NCBI RefSeq assembly: GCF_005518135.1
Contig: NZ_SULI01000004.1
Location: 1-64,000 of the forward strand
Length of the DNA stretch: 64,000 nucleotides
Reading direction: 5' to 3'
Origin: Shimia litoralis
GTDB taxonomy: Bacteria; Pseudomonadota; Alphaproteobacteria; Rhodobacterales; Rhodobacteraceae
Program-made: the position numbers and the translations under genes
Notes under the pieces: model-generated
What the model saw: the letters and a program-made list of their open reading frames with translations, nothing else
Told to the model about the DNA's origin: nothing
Database searches by the model: none
In this document: positions 8,715 through 18,544 of the stretch, piece after piece
Layout of the letters: every line of letters begins with the position of its first letter
Numbering within the stretch: the first letter of the stretch is position 1

Positions 8715-9769
8715 AGGTACTTGAAAAAATCGGCATGCGGGCGCTGCACCTCATGGATCCAGAAGCCGCGCATGGTTGGGCGATCAAAGCGCTTCAGGCT
8801 GGCTTGGCTCCGGCGCCCGGCATTTTGACATCGCCCCGCCTTAAAACCACCGTTGCGGGACTGCACTTGCCCAACCCAGTTGGTTTGGCAGCCGGATTTG
8901 ATAAAAACGCGACCGCCCTTGAGGGCCTGTCACGTGCCGGCTTTGGATTTTTCGAAGTTGGTGCGGCAACTCCGCGTCCTCAACCAGGGAACCCAAAACC
9001 GCGTCTATTCCGGCTGACCGAAGACTATGCTGCGATCAATCGCTTTGGGTTTAACAATGACGGGATGGACGCCATTGCGACACGTCTGACATCCCGCCCA
9101 AAAGACGCGGTGATCGGGCTTAACCTTGGGGCCAACAAAGACAGCGAAGACCGTGCCGCAGATTTTGCACGGGTGCTTGCACATTGTGGTGCGTCGCTGG
9201 ATTTCGCCACTGTGAATGTCAGCTCTCCGAACACGGAAAAGCTGCGAGATTTACAGGGCAAAGCGGCGCTGTCTGCTCTGCTGGCGGGTGTCATGGAGAC
9301 ACGCGATGCGTTGGCACGCCCTATTCCGATTTTCCTCAAGATTGCGCCTGACCTCAGCGACGCCGAACTGGCAGAAATCGCAGAGGTCGCCCTTGAAGCC
9401 AAGCTTGATGCAGTGATTACCACCAACACCACGTTGGATCGCAAGGCATTGACCAGTTCACATCGTGACGAAATGGGCGGGCTTTCTGGTGCCCCGCTGT
9501 TCACAAAATCCACGCGCGTTCTGGCGCGGCTTTCCCAAATGCTGGATGGGCAAATTCCGCTGATTGGCGTTGGCGGCATTTGTAACGCCCAAGATGCCTA
9601 TGACAAAATCTGTGCGGGTGCGTCTGCTGTCCAACTGTATACGGCTCTTGTCTATGATGGTCTGTCGTTGACCGAAGACATCGTGCATGGGTTGGATGAA
9701 TTGCTGGCCAAAGACGGGTTCGACACGGTCGCCGATGCGGTTGGCTCTAAACGCGAGGCATGGCTATGA
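8711..9769 (+). CDS. pyrD: Dihydroorotate dehydrogenase (quinone), class 2
   Basis: 352 residues from ATG 8711, which overlaps the upstream stop as ATGA. It oxidises dihydroorotate to orotate in pyrimidine synthesis, passing electrons to quinone at the inner membrane. Seen: an N-terminal membrane-association helix region (residues 1-30), the FMN-binding [15 protein letters not shown], the class-2 segment [15 protein letters not shown] with the catalytic serine, [16 protein letters not shown], and the phosphate loop [11 protein letters not shown]. Length and the class-2 serine separate it from class 1 enzymes. The 3' end overlaps the arsC-like gene as ATGA. Confidence 0.97.
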   Translation: MKVLEKIGMRALHLMDPEAAHGWAIKALQAGLAPAPGILTSPRLKTTVAGLHLPNPVGLAAGFDKNATALEGLSRAGFGFFEVGAATPRPQPGNPKPRLFRLTEDYAAINRFGFNNDGMDAIATRLTSRPKDAVIGLNLGANKDSEDRAADFARVLAHCGASLDFATVNVSSPNTEKLRDLQGKAALSALLAGVMETRDALARPIPIFLKIAPDLSDAELAEIAEVALEAKLDAVITTNTTLDRKALTSSHRDEMGGLSGAPLFTKSTRVLARLSQMLDGQIPLIGVGGICNAQDAYDKICAGASAVQLYTALVYDGLSLTEDIVHGLDELLAKDGFDTVADAVGSKREAWL

Positions 9770-10104
9770 TCACAATTTGGCACAATCCGCGATGTTCAAA
9801 GTCGCGTCAAACCCTTGCCTTGATTGAAGATAAGGGCGACGTCACCGTACGCCTGTATCTCACTGATGGCCCCAGCCTTGAAGATGTTCGCGCCGCGCGT
9901 GACCTTTTGGGTGTGCGCGCCATAGACATGATGCGCCCCACCGAAGCAGAGTTCAAAGACCTTGGGCTAAGCAAGACCGACGACGACGCGCGCCTGTTAG
10001 AGGCCATGGCAAAGGCCCCAAAACTGATCGAACGCCCCATCGTGTTCGCAAATGGCAAAGCGGCCATAGGGCGCCCACCAGAGAGCGTACTGGACATCTT
10101 GTAA
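9766..10104 (+). CDS. ArsC-family (glutaredoxin-fold) reductase
   Basis: 112 residues from ATG 9766 (an ATG two codons earlier is possible). The N-terminal [17 protein letters not shown] contains the active-site Cys-x-x-Ser of the ArsC/Spx family. The C-terminal [18 protein letters not shown] has the conserved arginine and the cis-Pro type loop. It could be a glutaredoxin-dependent arsenate reductase. Without arsR or an arsenite pump nearby, a general YffB/ArsC-like role is equally likely. Last gene of the DUF952-pyrD operon. Confidence 0.87.
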   Translation: MITIWHNPRCSKSRQTLALIEDKGDVTVRLYLTDGPSLEDVRAARDLLGVRAIDMMRPTEAEFKDLGLSKTDDDARLLEAMAKAPKLIERPIVFANGKAAIGRPPESVLDIL

Positions 10105-10108
10105 AACC

Positions 10109-10128
10109 CCTAGGGCCAAGACCCTAGG
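10109..10128. terminator. Hairpin between convergent genes
   Basis: CCTAGGG (10109-10115) pairs with CCCTAGG (10122-10128) across a 6-nt loop, and the right arm includes the stop codon of the MATE gene. There is no T-run on the plus strand, so intrinsic termination is only plausible. Confidence 0.4.
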
Positions 10129-11446
10129 TCGACACGGATGCTTTGCGTTCCAATGACGGGTATTTCAAACCCAATGTCACCCCGCGCGCAATGAAAGACA
10201 CCAACAGCGCCAGCCACAGGCCGTGATTGCCCAGCAACGGCAAAAGGCTGGCCGCAGCCAACACATATACCCCGAGCGAAATCGCCATCATATTGCGCAT
10301 GTCTCGGCTTTGCGTCGCGCCAATGAAAACCCCGTCCAACATCCATGCCGCGACCCCAACCAACGGCGCGGCGACCATATACGGCAGATACTGGCGGGCT
10401 TCGATCTGAACGTCGGGGGCCTTGGCCATGAAATCAATCAGCGGTGCGCCGATTCCAGCAAACAGCACCGCCAACGACGCTGTGATCACCCGCCCCCAGA
10501 GACTGCTTAGAACAACACTTTGGCGCAACGCTTGCACGTTGCGTCCGCCGATGGCTTGCCCCACCAGCGCCTCGGCTGCAAATGCGAACCCGTCCAGCGC
10601 GTATGCGGTGATATTCAGAAACTGCAGCAACACCTGATTGGCTGCCAATGTGACATCACCAAAGCGCGCACCAAGAAACAGGAACGACATGAATATTGCC
10701 TGAAGCATCAGGGATCGCAGCATAATGTCGGTATTCACCGCCATAATTTCGCGCAGCCGTGCCTTGTCAAAAATGCGGGTCCAGTCCCGCCACGCAGGTT
10801 GCAAGAACGCGCCCCGACACAGCCAAAGCCCAAGCGCCAGCCCACTCCATTCCGCAAGAAACGTGGCAAGCGCGACGCCTTGCACGCCCCACCCAAGCCC
10901 CAACACGAACCAAAGATCCAAACCAATGTTCAAGCAATTCATCCATACCTGAACCACAAGCACCGCCTTAGTGCGTTCAAGCGCGATCAACCACCCAGTC
11001 AGGCCATACATCGCAATCGCAGCTGGTGCACTATAGACGCGAATGCACAGATACTGTTGGGCCAGCGTTTCGACTTCGGGGCTGGCGGGTGCGATTTGAA
11101 ACGCAGCCCAATAGAGCGGAACTTGCAACAGCACAATACAGACACCGGCCGCGATCCCCAACATAAGCGCGCGGGTCAGCATCGCCGAGACTTCGCCAGA
11201 ACGCCCTGCCCCATATGCTTGGGACGTGAGCCCCGTAGTTCCCATCCGCAGGAACCCAAAAATCCAATAAATGCCCGTCAGGATAATTGCGCCAAGCCCG
11301 ACAGCCCCAATCGGAGCCGCTGTACCCAACTGGCCGACGACGCCCGTATCAACCGCGCCAAGAATTGGCACCGTTGCGTTTGCCACAACAATCGGCAAAG
11401 CCCCGCGCAGGACCCGCCGATGCGTGATCGGCCCGATGTCAGGCAT
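10124..11446 (-). CDS. MATE-family efflux transporter (DinF-like)
   Basis: 440 residues with about 12 predicted membrane segments in two homologous halves. MATE features include the N-terminal LPIVVANATVPILGAVDTGVVG, the SQAYGAGRSGEV segment after the second helix, and VGQAIGGRNVQALRQS in the second half. Proteins of this kind export cationic drugs or metabolites using Na+ or H+ gradients. The DinF branch is likely from the VDTAVVG-type opening. The start overlaps the upstream thioesterase gene by 8 bp, so it is the last gene of a three-gene minus-strand operon. Substrate unknown. Confidence 0.93.
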   Translation of the reverse strand: MPDIGPITHRRVLRGALPIVVANATVPILGAVDTGVVGQLGTAAPIGAVGLGAIILTGIYWIFGFLRMGTTGLTSQAYGAGRSGEVSAMLTRALMLGIAAGVCIVLLQVPLYWAAFQIAPASPEVETLAQQYLCIRVYSAPAAIAMYGLTGWLIALERTKAVLVVQVWMNCLNIGLDLWFVLGLGWGVQGVALATFLAEWSGLALGLWLCRGAFLQPAWRDWTRIFDKARLREIMAVNTDIMLRSLMLQAIFMSFLFLGARFGDVTLAANQVLLQFLNITAYALDGFAFAAEALVGQAIGGRNVQALRQSVVLSSLWGRVITASLAVLFAGIGAPLIDFMAKAPDVQIEARQYLPYMVAAPLVGVAAWMLDGVFIGATQSRDMRNMMAISLGVYVLAAASLLPLLGNHGLWLALLVSFIARGVTLGLKYPSLERKASVST

Positions 11447-11951
11447 CCGTTTTGGGCATTACAAAATGACCTGTGGCCTGCGCGAACAATTTGCTGCGTT
11501 GATCCTGCCATGCTTCGACATGCACGCTGGCATAGCGTCGTCCCGATCGGTTTACCCGTGCGCGTGCATACGCATCACGCGGCAATCCGGACCGAAGATA
11601 GTCCACGGTAAAATCAATCGTCTTTGGCAAACGCGGCAAATGACCAATCGCCAATTCCTCAGCGTCCATCCGGCCGGTTTCAATATCGTCCCACAACACG
11701 GTCCACGCCAGCCCGATGATTGCCGTGATCTCAAGGAAACCGGCAATTGCCCCCCCATGCAACGCTGGCAGCATCGGATTGCCAATCAGTTTTTCGTCAT
11801 ACGCCATGACTGCGGTCAACTCGTCGCCCCGGCGATCAAACTCGATCCCCAGAAACTGAATGTACGGCACGCCATGCACGAGAGAACTCAGCGCGGCGTC
11901 GCGGCGATGTTTGACCACTTGAACGGGTTCAGGACGTGTACGCGCCATCAT
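11439..11951 (-). CDS. PaaI-family hotdog thioesterase
   Basis: 170 residues with the hotdog thioesterase signature LPALHGGAIAGFLEITAII (His-Gly-Gly then a Glu on the long helix). The C-terminal strand region is IDFTVDYLRSGLPRDAYARA. Such enzymes hydrolyse acyl- or aryl-CoA esters. It lies between a second hotdog gene upstream (ATGA overlap at 11948-11951) and the MATE gene downstream. The pair may act on related CoA esters. Substrate not deducible. Confidence 0.88.
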   Translation of the reverse strand: MMARTRPEPVQVVKHRRDAALSSLVHGVPYIQFLGIEFDRRGDELTAVMAYDEKLIGNPMLPALHGGAIAGFLEITAIIGLAWTVLWDDIETGRMDAEELAIGHLPRLPKTIDFTVDYLRSGLPRDAYARARVNRSGRRYASVHVEAWQDQRSKLFAQATGHFVMPKTDA

Positions 11952-12370
11952 TTCAACTCCACAGTAAATGCACCAGTGGCGGTCGCCACAGGCCGCTGAT
12001 CGTCGTCATCCGTTGCTGTCGCTCTGACAAAGGCGACCGACCGCGTGATATGATAACATTCTGCGCGGGTTCTGATATTCTGTCCGGGTGTGGCCACGCG
12101 CATGTAATCGATACGCAAATCAATCGTGGCAGTTCCCGCCGGAGATGAAGGATGGCTCATTGCGGCAGCGCCACAACATGTGTCCATCAAGGCTGAGACG
12201 GCCCCACCATGAATAACTCCGTTCTGCGGATCCCCCACAATGCGCAGATCATAGGGAAGCTCCATTTCCGCCACCCCTTCCCCGATCGAGGTCAACTTCA
12301 TCCCAAGTGCTTTGCAGTGAGGGATCGCTCCGATAAACTGTTCGGCCATTTTGGCTTTTTCAGGCTTCAT
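11948..12370 (-). CDS. PaaI-family hotdog thioesterase
   Basis: 140 residues. The hotdog signature is NGVIHGGAVSALMDTCCG, where HGG binds the acyl-CoA and Asp is the catalytic acid on the helix. The second conserved part is TIDLRIDYMRVATPGQNIRT. It is related to the neighbouring thioesterase, suggesting an old duplication. First gene of the three-gene operon with the second thioesterase and the MATE transporter, and divergent from the MerR gene at 12488. Confidence 0.9.
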   Translation of the reverse strand: MKPEKAKMAEQFIGAIPHCKALGMKLTSIGEGVAEMELPYDLRIVGDPQNGVIHGGAVSALMDTCCGAAAMSHPSSPAGTATIDLRIDYMRVATPGQNIRTRAECYHITRSVAFVRATATDDDDQRPVATATGAFTVELK

Positions 12371-12487
12371 GTGGGACTCCGGCTAAATCTGATCCCTTTA
12401 TGAGCCGCAATTTTCAGATTGAGCAAGAGGGGCTGTTGCTCTTCATTCAAAGGCACCCTAAGTTTTCCCCCAGTGGAGAAGTGCCAA

Positions 12488-12862
12488 ATGTCTGATATTC
12501 GTCTGTCTTTCAAAGAAATGTGTTCCCGTTTCGACGTCACGCCCAGAACGTTGCGTTACTATGAATATATCGAATTGCTTCAGCCCGTGCGCGAAGGTCG
12601 TTCGCGATTTTTCGGGCCACGTGAATTGGCACGCATGACCTTGATCATGCGCGGGCGTCGTTTCGGCATTAAACTGGAAGACATCCGCCAATGGCTTTTG
12701 ATCTATGAGAACCATGGCACATCGGCGCAAATGCAGGCCTTTGTAAATATGGCAGATCGCCAATACGCAGAGTTGCAAGAGCAAAAGGCACAACTTGAAC
12801 AGGCCATGGACGAGCTGATGGCGCTGCGCGACGAGACCGCCGCTGCGCTGACCAAAGGCTAG
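12488..12862 (+). CDS. MerR-family regulator, first of a tandem pair
   Basis: 124 residues from ATG 12488, preceded by GGAGAA about 8 nt upstream. The N-terminal MerR helix-turn-helix reads [17 protein letters not shown] and the wing is GRSRFFGPRELARM. The C-terminal coiled coil is LQEQKAQLEQAMDELMALRD. No cysteine metal-binding site is present, so it is not a classic metal sensor. It is clearly similar over its whole length to the next gene (13032), so the pair arose by duplication. It may regulate the acyl-CoA operon, itself, or the divergent thioesterases. An imperfect GAGCAA/TTGCTC inverted repeat lies upstream (12421-12441). Confidence 0.9.
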   Translation: MSDIRLSFKEMCSRFDVTPRTLRYYEYIELLQPVREGRSRFFGPRELARMTLIMRGRRFGIKLEDIRQWLLIYENHGTSAQMQAFVNMADRQYAELQEQKAQLEQAMDELMALRDETAAALTKG

Positions 12863-12949
12863 TTCCGACAGGAGATGGCATCTTTTTGCCAAAAATATTG
12901 CTTTACCTTAGCGAACACTACGTCAACTTATTTGTGACGTAACGTTTCA

Positions 12950-12965
12950 CTTACGTAAACGTCAA
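12950..12965 (+). promoter_or_regulatory. Candidate LiuR-like operator before the acyl-CoA operon
   Basis: CTTACGTAAACGTCAA lies 67 bp before the second MerR gene. From memory, the LiuR (MerR family) operator for branched-chain and fatty acid catabolism in proteobacteria is TTTACGTAAACGTMAA, and this site matches at 15 of 16 positions. A weaker half-related copy, GTGACGTAACGTTTCAC, lies just upstream (near 12935-12950). MerR proteins usually bind between a widely spaced -35 and -10. The location before a merR-acyl-CoA dehydrogenase operon fits. The assignment is from recalled consensus, not a scan. Confidence 0.6.
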
Positions 12966-13031
12966 CCTGTATTGTAACTCTTGCTCACGATCCCATTTTG
13001 TCCAGAGCAAGACAGATACGAGGTTGACGAC

Positions 13032-13433
13032 ATGATCGATCAAACAATGACCATTCGCGAGATGTGCGACGCCTATGATGTGACGCCCCGCACTCTGCGT
13101 TTCTACGAAGCCAAAGAGCTTTTGCTTCCTATTCGGGAAGGTCAAAAGCGCCTGTTCACCAAACGTGACCGCGCCCGTCTCAAATTGATTTTGCGCGGCA
13201 AGCGCTTTGGCTTTTCCCTCGAGGAAATCAGACAACTGCTGGACCTCTACGATATGGGCGACCAGCAAGCGACACAGCTTAAGGCCACGTATGAAGTTGC
13301 CAAGCAACGTCTAAAAGACATGGAAGAACAACGCGATGAGCTGAACGAGGCCATCGACGATCTCAAAGAACAACTCAAGTGGGGCGAGAAAATGGTCGCC
13401 ACAGCTGAGCAAACCCAAAAAGCCGCAGAATAA
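13032..13433 (+). CDS. MerR-family regulator of the acyl-CoA oxidation operon (LiuR-like)
   Basis: 133 residues from ATG 13032; an in-frame start at 12981 would put coding sequence nearer the operator and is less likely. The HTH is [17 protein letters not shown], the wing [13 protein letters not shown], and a long C-terminal coiled coil (about 80-125) is [17 protein letters not shown]. There is no metal-binding Cys pattern. It is the first gene of a run 13032-20737 and 16 bp before the dehydrogenase. By family and context it probably senses an acyl-CoA and controls its own operon through the site at 12950. This is inference. Confidence 0.88.
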   Translation: MIDQTMTIREMCDAYDVTPRTLRFYEAKELLLPIREGQKRLFTKRDRARLKLILRGKRFGFSLEEIRQLLDLYDMGDQQATQLKATYEVAKQRLKDMEEQRDELNEAIDDLKEQLKWGEKMVATAEQTQKAAE

Positions 13434-13449
13434 CACAGGGAAGACACAG

Positions 13450-15225
13450 ATGCCCGTATACAACGCCCCCGTCAAAGACATGCAATTCGTTCTGCACGAT
13501 GTGCTGAATGTTTCTGAATCAGACATCCCCGGATATGCCGATCTGGAAATGGACTTCACCAACGCCGTGCTGGAAGAAGCTGGAAAATTAACCAGCGAAG
13601 TTCTGGCTCCGCTGAACGTTGTGGGGGACCAAGAGGGCTGTCGTTTGGAAAATGGCATCGTCTATACACCTACTGGGTTCAAAGAAGCATTTGAGCAGGT
13701 CAAAGAAGGCGGCTGGACAGGTCTGGATATGCCCGAAGAATACGGTGGCCAAAACATGCCGTACGTTCTTGGGACCGCTGTCGGCGAGATGTTTTCCGGA
13801 TCAAACCAAGCCTTCACAATGTATCAAGGCCTGACACACGGGGCTGCTGCTGCAATTTTGGCCCACGGGACTGACGACCAGAAAAACACATATCTGCCAA
13901 ACATGGTCTCCTGCGAATGGACAGGCACCATGAACCTGACCGAGCCTCATTGCGGCACGGATCTGGGCCTGATGCGCACCAAAGCAGAGCCACAAGCGGA
14001 CGGCAGCTATAAGGTGACGGGCCAAAAGATTTTCATCTCGGCGGGTGACCACGACATGGCGGACAACGTGATCCACCTTGTGTTGGCCAAAATCCCTGGC
14101 GGGCCTGACGGCATCAAAGGTGTCTCACTGTTCATCGTGCCAAAATTCAACGTCAACGAAGACGGCTCGCTTGGGGCGCGCAACGGCGTGAGCGTCGGCG
14201 CCATCGAGAAAAAGATGGGTATCCACGGCAACTCGACCTGTGTGCTGAATTATGACGATGCCACCGGGTATTTGTTGGGCGAAGAACACAAAGGCATGCG
14301 TGCCATGTTCACTATGATGAACGAAGCCCGTCTAGGCGTCGGCATGCAAGGGTTGTCTGCTGCAGAAGCGGCGTATCAGAATGCGGTTGAATACGCCAAG
14401 GACCGCCTTCAGGGCCGTGATGTCACCGGAGTTAAGAACCCTGACGGTCCTGCGGATCCGCTGATTGTGCATCCTGACATCCGTCGTTCGCTGATGGATC
14501 AAAAATCCTTCATCGAAGGGGCGCGCGCATTTATCCTTTGGGGTGCCAGCTTGATCGACCAAGCCCACCGTGCACAGGACAAGGATGCGGACGGCCTTGT
14601 ATCGCTCATGACACCAGTCATCAAAGGTTTCCTGACCGACGAAGGCTATGACATGACCGTTCAAGCGCAACAGGTCTACGGCGGCCACGGCTATATCGAA
14701 GAGCACGGCATGAGCCAGTTCACTCGCGATGCCCGTATCGCGATGATCTATGAAGGTGCCAACGGCGTTCAGGCGCTGGACCTTGTGGGTCGTAAGCTGG
14801 CCCAAGATGGCGGCAAACATGTCATGGCGTTCTTTGATCTGGTGAAAACCTTCTGCAAAGAAAATGGCGATGACGAAGCTCTGAAGGACTTCATCGAGCC
14901 GTTGAAGGCAGCCTCCAAGGACCTTCAGGCCGCAGGTATGTATTTCATGCAAAATGGCATGAAGAATCCAAACAATGCTCTGTCAGGGTCTTATGACTTT
15001 ATGCACATGTTTGGGCACGTCTGCCTTGGGTTGATGTGGGCACGTATGGCAAAGGCCGCAACGTCAGCTCTCGCAGCCGGGACTTCTGACGCTGCGTTCT
15101 ACGAGACCAAGCTCACGACCGGACGCTACTATATGGCTCGTCGCTTGCCGGCCACCGCCCTGCATCTGTCGCGCATTCAATCTGGCGCAGACACTGTTAT
15201 GGCTCTGGACGCACAGGCATTCTAA
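13450..15225 (+). CDS. Acyl-CoA dehydrogenase, large DmdC-type
   Basis: 591 residues, longer than standard acyl-CoA dehydrogenases and the size of DmdC (3-methylmercaptopropionyl-CoA dehydrogenase) and related roseobacter enzymes. Seen: the FAD/substrate loop [28 protein letters not shown], and the catalytic-base segment [14 protein letters not shown] with Glu435. A C-terminal extra domain (about 470-591) ends in [17 protein letters not shown]. It should oxidise an acyl-CoA to the 2-enoyl-CoA, passing electrons to ETF. Whether the substrate is MMPA-CoA or a fatty acyl-CoA cannot be told; several DmdC paralogues occur in this group. It starts the enzyme part of the operon. Confidence 0.9.
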   Translation: MPVYNAPVKDMQFVLHDVLNVSESDIPGYADLEMDFTNAVLEEAGKLTSEVLAPLNVVGDQEGCRLENGIVYTPTGFKEAFEQVKEGGWTGLDMPEEYGGQNMPYVLGTAVGEMFSGSNQAFTMYQGLTHGAAAAILAHGTDDQKNTYLPNMVSCEWTGTMNLTEPHCGTDLGLMRTKAEPQADGSYKVTGQKIFISAGDHDMADNVIHLVLAKIPGGPDGIKGVSLFIVPKFNVNEDGSLGARNGVSVGAIEKKMGIHGNSTCVLNYDDATGYLLGEEHKGMRAMFTMMNEARLGVGMQGLSAAEAAYQNAVEYAKDRLQGRDVTGVKNPDGPADPLIVHPDIRRSLMDQKSFIEGARAFILWGASLIDQAHRAQDKDADGLVSLMTPVIKGFLTDEGYDMTVQAQQVYGGHGYIEEHGMSQFTRDARIAMIYEGANGVQALDLVGRKLAQDGGKHVMAFFDLVKTFCKENGDDEALKDFIEPLKAASKDLQAAGMYFMQNGMKNPNNALSGSYDFMHMFGHVCLGLMWARMAKAATSALAAGTSDAAFYETKLTTGRYYMARRLPATALHLSRIQSGADTVMALDAQAF

Positions 15226-15273
15226 GGGCGCGGCGGGGGTTCCCCGCCCACCCACAAATTTTGAGGAGGACAG

Positions 15274-15486
15274 ATGCCAAAACGTTTCCGTTTGACCCGC
15301 CGTTTCCCTGTCGCAATGACAGAAGACGGATATCGCAAGCTGCGCAGTTTCGCAGCCCAAGCCGGTCTGGACGAAGGCGAGGCGCTGTCCTTTCTCTTTG
15401 AAAACTTTGACTCAGTGACCGATGCCGATGGTTTGGCCCATCGCCTTCGGGCGTTCAATTCCGATCTCGACGCGCGCAAGCGCTGA
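15274..15486 (+). CDS. Small conserved-looking protein within the acyl-CoA operon
   Basis: 70 residues, with a strong GAGGAGG ribosome-binding site before ATG 15274. The sequence is basic at both ends ([11 protein letters not shown] at the start, DLDARKR at the end), with a central acidic segment [20 protein letters not shown] do not recognise a domain. It sits 48 bp after one acyl-CoA dehydrogenase gene and 20 bp before the next, so it is part of the operon. It could be a small regulatory or assembly protein. Function unknown. Confidence 0.72.
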   Translation: MPKRFRLTRRFPVAMTEDGYRKLRSFAAQAGLDEGEALSFLFENFDSVTDADGLAHRLRAFNSDLDARKR

Positions 15487-15506
15487 CTGCGACCCTGGGG
15501 GACACT

Positions 15507-16646
15507 ATGGCTTCAAGCTGGATGACCGACGAGCACCAGATGCTTTCTGATATGACCGCAAAATTCATCAACGATGAATGGTCACCGCGCTTTGAGAAAT
15601 GGCGCAAACAGGGCGAGATGGATCGCGAAACGTGGCAAGAAGCAGGCGAGCTGGGATTGCTTTGCCCATCCATTCCAGAAGAATACGGCGGCGTTGGGGG
15701 TGATTTCGGCCACGAGGCCGTGATCCTGATGGAAGCCAACCGCGCAAATCTGGCAAGCTGGGGCCATGGCATCCACTCTGGGATCGTGGCGCACTACATT
15801 CTGGAATACGGTTCGGAAGAGCAGAAACAACGCTGGTTGCCCAAAATGGTTTCGGGCGAGATTGTCGGCGCGTTGGCCATGACTGAACCCTCGGGTGGGT
15901 CTGATGTTCAGGCGATCAAAACCCGTGCTGTGAAAGAGGGCAATTCCTACCGTCTGTCAGGGTCAAAAACCTTTATCACCAATGGCCAACACGCAAATCT
16001 CGTGATTGTTGCCGCGAAAACAGACCCCAAGGCAGGCGCCAAAGGCACATCGCTGGTGATCGTCGAAACCGAGAATGCCGAAGGTTTCTCGCGTGGTCGC
16101 AACCTCGAGAAAATCGGGTGCCACGCGGCGGATACGTCCGAGCTGTTTTTCGATAACGTCGAAATTCCACCCGAGAACATTCTTGGGGGCGAAGAAGGCC
16201 AAGGCTTTTACCAAATGATGAAGCAGCTAGGCCAAGAGCGTCTGGTCATTGCGTGCATCGCCATGGGATCAATCGAGGGAGCCGTCGAGCGCACCATCGC
16301 CTATTGCAAGGAGCGCGAGGCTTTTGGTGGCCCGATCCTGCAATTTCAGAACACACGGTTTAAGTTGGCAGAATGTCAAACCAAGGCCAAAGTGGCCCGG
16401 GCGTTTTTGGACGAATGCATCAGTGAACTGATCGCAGGTGAGTTGACCGTCGAAAAGGCTGCAATGGCCAAATACTGGATCACCGACACCCAAGGCGAAG
16501 TTCTGGATGAATGTCTGCAGCTGTTTGGCGGCTATGGCTATATGCAGGAATACGCAATTGGCGAAATGTGGGCAGATGCCCGTGTACAGCGTATCTACGG
16601 CGGTACGAATGAAATCATGAAAGAACTGATTTCGCGCAGCCTTTGA
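15507..16646 (+). CDS. Acyl-CoA dehydrogenase, long-chain/isovaleryl type
   Basis: 379 residues, standard family length. The FAD-binding segments are [20 protein letters not shown] and [11 protein letters not shown]. The C-terminus has [18 protein letters not shown], where the usual Glu of medium- and short-chain enzymes is Gly. In long-chain and isovaleryl enzymes the base lies on an earlier helix, and here GAVERTIAY offers Glu261, so the enzyme should be active. It oxidises long or branched acyl-CoA with FAD and donates electrons to ETF. Together with the DmdC-type gene it gives the operon two chain-length or branch specificities. Confidence 0.92.
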   Translation: MASSWMTDEHQMLSDMTAKFINDEWSPRFEKWRKQGEMDRETWQEAGELGLLCPSIPEEYGGVGGDFGHEAVILMEANRANLASWGHGIHSGIVAHYILEYGSEEQKQRWLPKMVSGEIVGALAMTEPSGGSDVQAIKTRAVKEGNSYRLSGSKTFITNGQHANLVIVAAKTDPKAGAKGTSLVIVETENAEGFSRGRNLEKIGCHAADTSELFFDNVEIPPENILGGEEGQGFYQMMKQLGQERLVIACIAMGSIEGAVERTIAYCKEREAFGGPILQFQNTRFKLAECQTKAKVARAFLDECISELIAGELTVEKAAMAKYWITDTQGEVLDECLQLFGGYGYMQEYAIGEMWADARVQRIYGGTNEIMKELISRSL

Positions 16647-16668
16647 TTTTGTTTGGGAGGACAAGAGA

Positions 16669-17307
16669 ATGACAATCAAGCTTCATTGTTTTGGTGAAAG
16701 CGGAAACGCCTATAAGGCCGCTCTGGCCTTAGAGCTCTCCGGTCTTGAGTGGGAGCCCGTCAAAGTCGACTTTTTCGCTGGTGAAACCCGCACGCCGGAA
16801 TACCGTGAGACCGTCAATGAAATGGGCGAAGCCCCCGTGCTTGTCGACGGCGATTTTCGCACGTCGCAATCCGGTGCCATCCAAGCTTATGTCACAGAAA
16901 AATCCGGCAAATTCGGCGGAAAAACCCGCGACGAGAATTACGAAATTCTGCGCTGGGTTCTGTGGGACAATCACAAGCTGAGTTCACAGGCGGGCATGAC
17001 CCGTTTTCTGATGAACTTCTTGCCTGAACAGCATCGCAACGCGGATGTGATTGCCTTTAACCAAGGCCGTCTCAAAGCTGCATTTCAAACGCTCGAGACC
17101 CAACTTGCGGGCCGAGACTGGATTGTCGGCGACAGCATGACCAATGCCGACCTGTCTTGCTGTGGCTACCTGTATTACCCCGAACCGTTCGGATTTGACC
17201 GCGCGGCTTGGCCCAACATCGACCGGTGGCTTTCAAACATCGAAAACACCCCCGGCTGGAAACACCCTTACGACCTGATGCCCGGTTCCCCCGCGGATCG
17301 CGCTTGA
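16669..17307 (+). CDS. Glutathione S-transferase family protein
   Basis: 212 residues, two-domain GST. The N-terminal thioredoxin-like half starts IKLHCFGESGNAYKAALALE and carries the glutathione-binding cis-Pro region GEAPVLVDGDF and TSQSGAIQAYV. The C-terminal all-alpha domain contains WIVGDSMTNADLSCCGYL, the conserved N-capping box. GAGG precedes the start. Its place inside a beta-oxidation operon suggests detoxifying or isomerising a reactive acyl intermediate, but the substrate is unknown. Confidence 0.9.
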   Translation: MTIKLHCFGESGNAYKAALALELSGLEWEPVKVDFFAGETRTPEYRETVNEMGEAPVLVDGDFRTSQSGAIQAYVTEKSGKFGGKTRDENYEILRWVLWDNHKLSSQAGMTRFLMNFLPEQHRNADVIAFNQGRLKAAFQTLETQLAGRDWIVGDSMTNADLSCCGYLYYPEPFGFDRAAWPNIDRWLSNIENTPGWKHPYDLMPGSPADRA

Positions 17308-17320
17308 ATAGGAGACAATG

Positions 17321-18532
17321 ATGACCGAAGCTTATATTTATGACGCTGTGCGCACACCGCGCGGCAAGGGCCGCAAGGACGGCGCCTTGCACGAAGTCAC
17401 CTCGGTGCGCCTGTCCGCAAATGTGCTGGACGCACTAAAAGATCGTAATGGCCTTGATGGTCACGCTGTCGAGGACGTGATTTGGGGCAATGTCACCCAA
17501 GTGAAAGAACAAGGCGGTTGTCTGGCACGTACCGCTGTGTTGGCGTCTGATCTGGATGAATCGATCCCTGGTCTGGCGATCAACCGGTTCTGCGCATCCG
17601 GCATGGAAGCCGTGAACCTTGCGGCAAACCAAGTCAAAGGTGGCGCTGGTGATGCATACATCGCAGGTGGTGTCGAAATGATGGGCCGCGTGGCCATGGG
17701 AAGCGACGGCGCAGCCATCGCAGTCGACCCCTCAGTGGCAATGAGCACATATTTTGTACCCCAAGGGATTTCCGCAGACATCATCGCGACCGAATACGGG
17801 TTTAGCCGCGAGCAAGCCGACGCACTGGCCGTCGAGTCACAGCGCCGCGCCAAGGCCGCTTGGGATGATAACCGCTTTGCAAAATCCGTCATTTCCGTCA
17901 CTGACCAAAACGGTCTGACAATTTTGGACAATGATGAGTACATGCGCCCTCAGACCAACATGCAGTCGCTGGGTGGTCTCAAAGCATCATTCGCCGAAAT
18001 GGGTCAAGTTATGCCCGGTTTTGATAAAATCGCGCTGATGAAATACCCTCATCTTGAAGGCATCAACCACATTCACCATGCTGGCAACTCGTCGGGCATC
18101 GTAGATGGGTCAGCTGGCGTTTTGATCGGCAACAAAGAGTTCGGCATCAAATACGGCCTTAAGCCACGCGCACGCATTCGCCAGACCTGTAAAATTGGCA
18201 CCGATCCCACGATCATGCTGACGGGTCCCGTACCAGCCACCCAGAAAATTCTGGCCGACAGCGGCATGTCGATCAGCGACATCGATCTGTTCGAAGTCAA
18301 CGAAGCCTTTGCGTCGGTGGTTCTGCGCTTCCAGCAGGCCTTTGACGTCGACCCAGCCTTGGTCAACGTAAACGGTGGGTCCATTGCAATGGGTCATCCG
18401 TTGGGCGCGACAGGTGCGATCATCATTGGCACCCTTCTGGACGAGCTGGAACGCTCTGACAAAGAAGTCGGTCTGGCCACGCTGTGCATTGCCTCGGGCA
18501 TGGGCGCAGCCACAATCATCGAACGCGTGTAA
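17321..18532 (+). CDS. fadA: Acetyl-CoA acyltransferase (thiolase)
   Basis: 403 residues from ATG 17321, 6 nt after GGAG; an ATG one codon earlier has too short a spacing. Thiolase active-site motifs are all present: [10 protein letters not shown] with acyl-enzyme Cys91, the C-terminal GHPLGATGA with catalytic His, and [12 protein letters not shown] with the second Cys. It cleaves 3-ketoacyl-CoA to acetyl-CoA and a shortened acyl-CoA. Directly followed by the FadJ-type gene 12 bp later, forming the usual two-subunit multienzyme pair. FadI is an equally good name. Confidence 0.94.
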   Translation: MTEAYIYDAVRTPRGKGRKDGALHEVTSVRLSANVLDALKDRNGLDGHAVEDVIWGNVTQVKEQGGCLARTAVLASDLDESIPGLAINRFCASGMEAVNLAANQVKGGAGDAYIAGGVEMMGRVAMGSDGAAIAVDPSVAMSTYFVPQGISADIIATEYGFSREQADALAVESQRRAKAAWDDNRFAKSVISVTDQNGLTILDNDEYMRPQTNMQSLGGLKASFAEMGQVMPGFDKIALMKYPHLEGINHIHHAGNSSGIVDGSAGVLIGNKEFGIKYGLKPRARIRQTCKIGTDPTIMLTGPVPATQKILADSGMSISDIDLFEVNEAFASVVLRFQQAFDVDPALVNVNGGSIAMGHPLGATGAIIIGTLLDELERSDKEVGLATLCIASGMGAATIIERV

Positions 18533-18544
18533 GGAGCGAAACAA

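Noticed and set aside
10520-11611. 363-codon open frame opposite the MATE gene
   Set aside because: Translation is Arg/Gln/His-rich and low in hydrophobic residues, a mirror of the real membrane-protein frame.
15507-16646. Apparent loss of the catalytic Glu in the second acyl-CoA dehydrogenase (IYGGTNE)
   Set aside because: Gly at this place is normal in long-chain and isovaleryl enzymes; the base is on an earlier helix, here Glu261.
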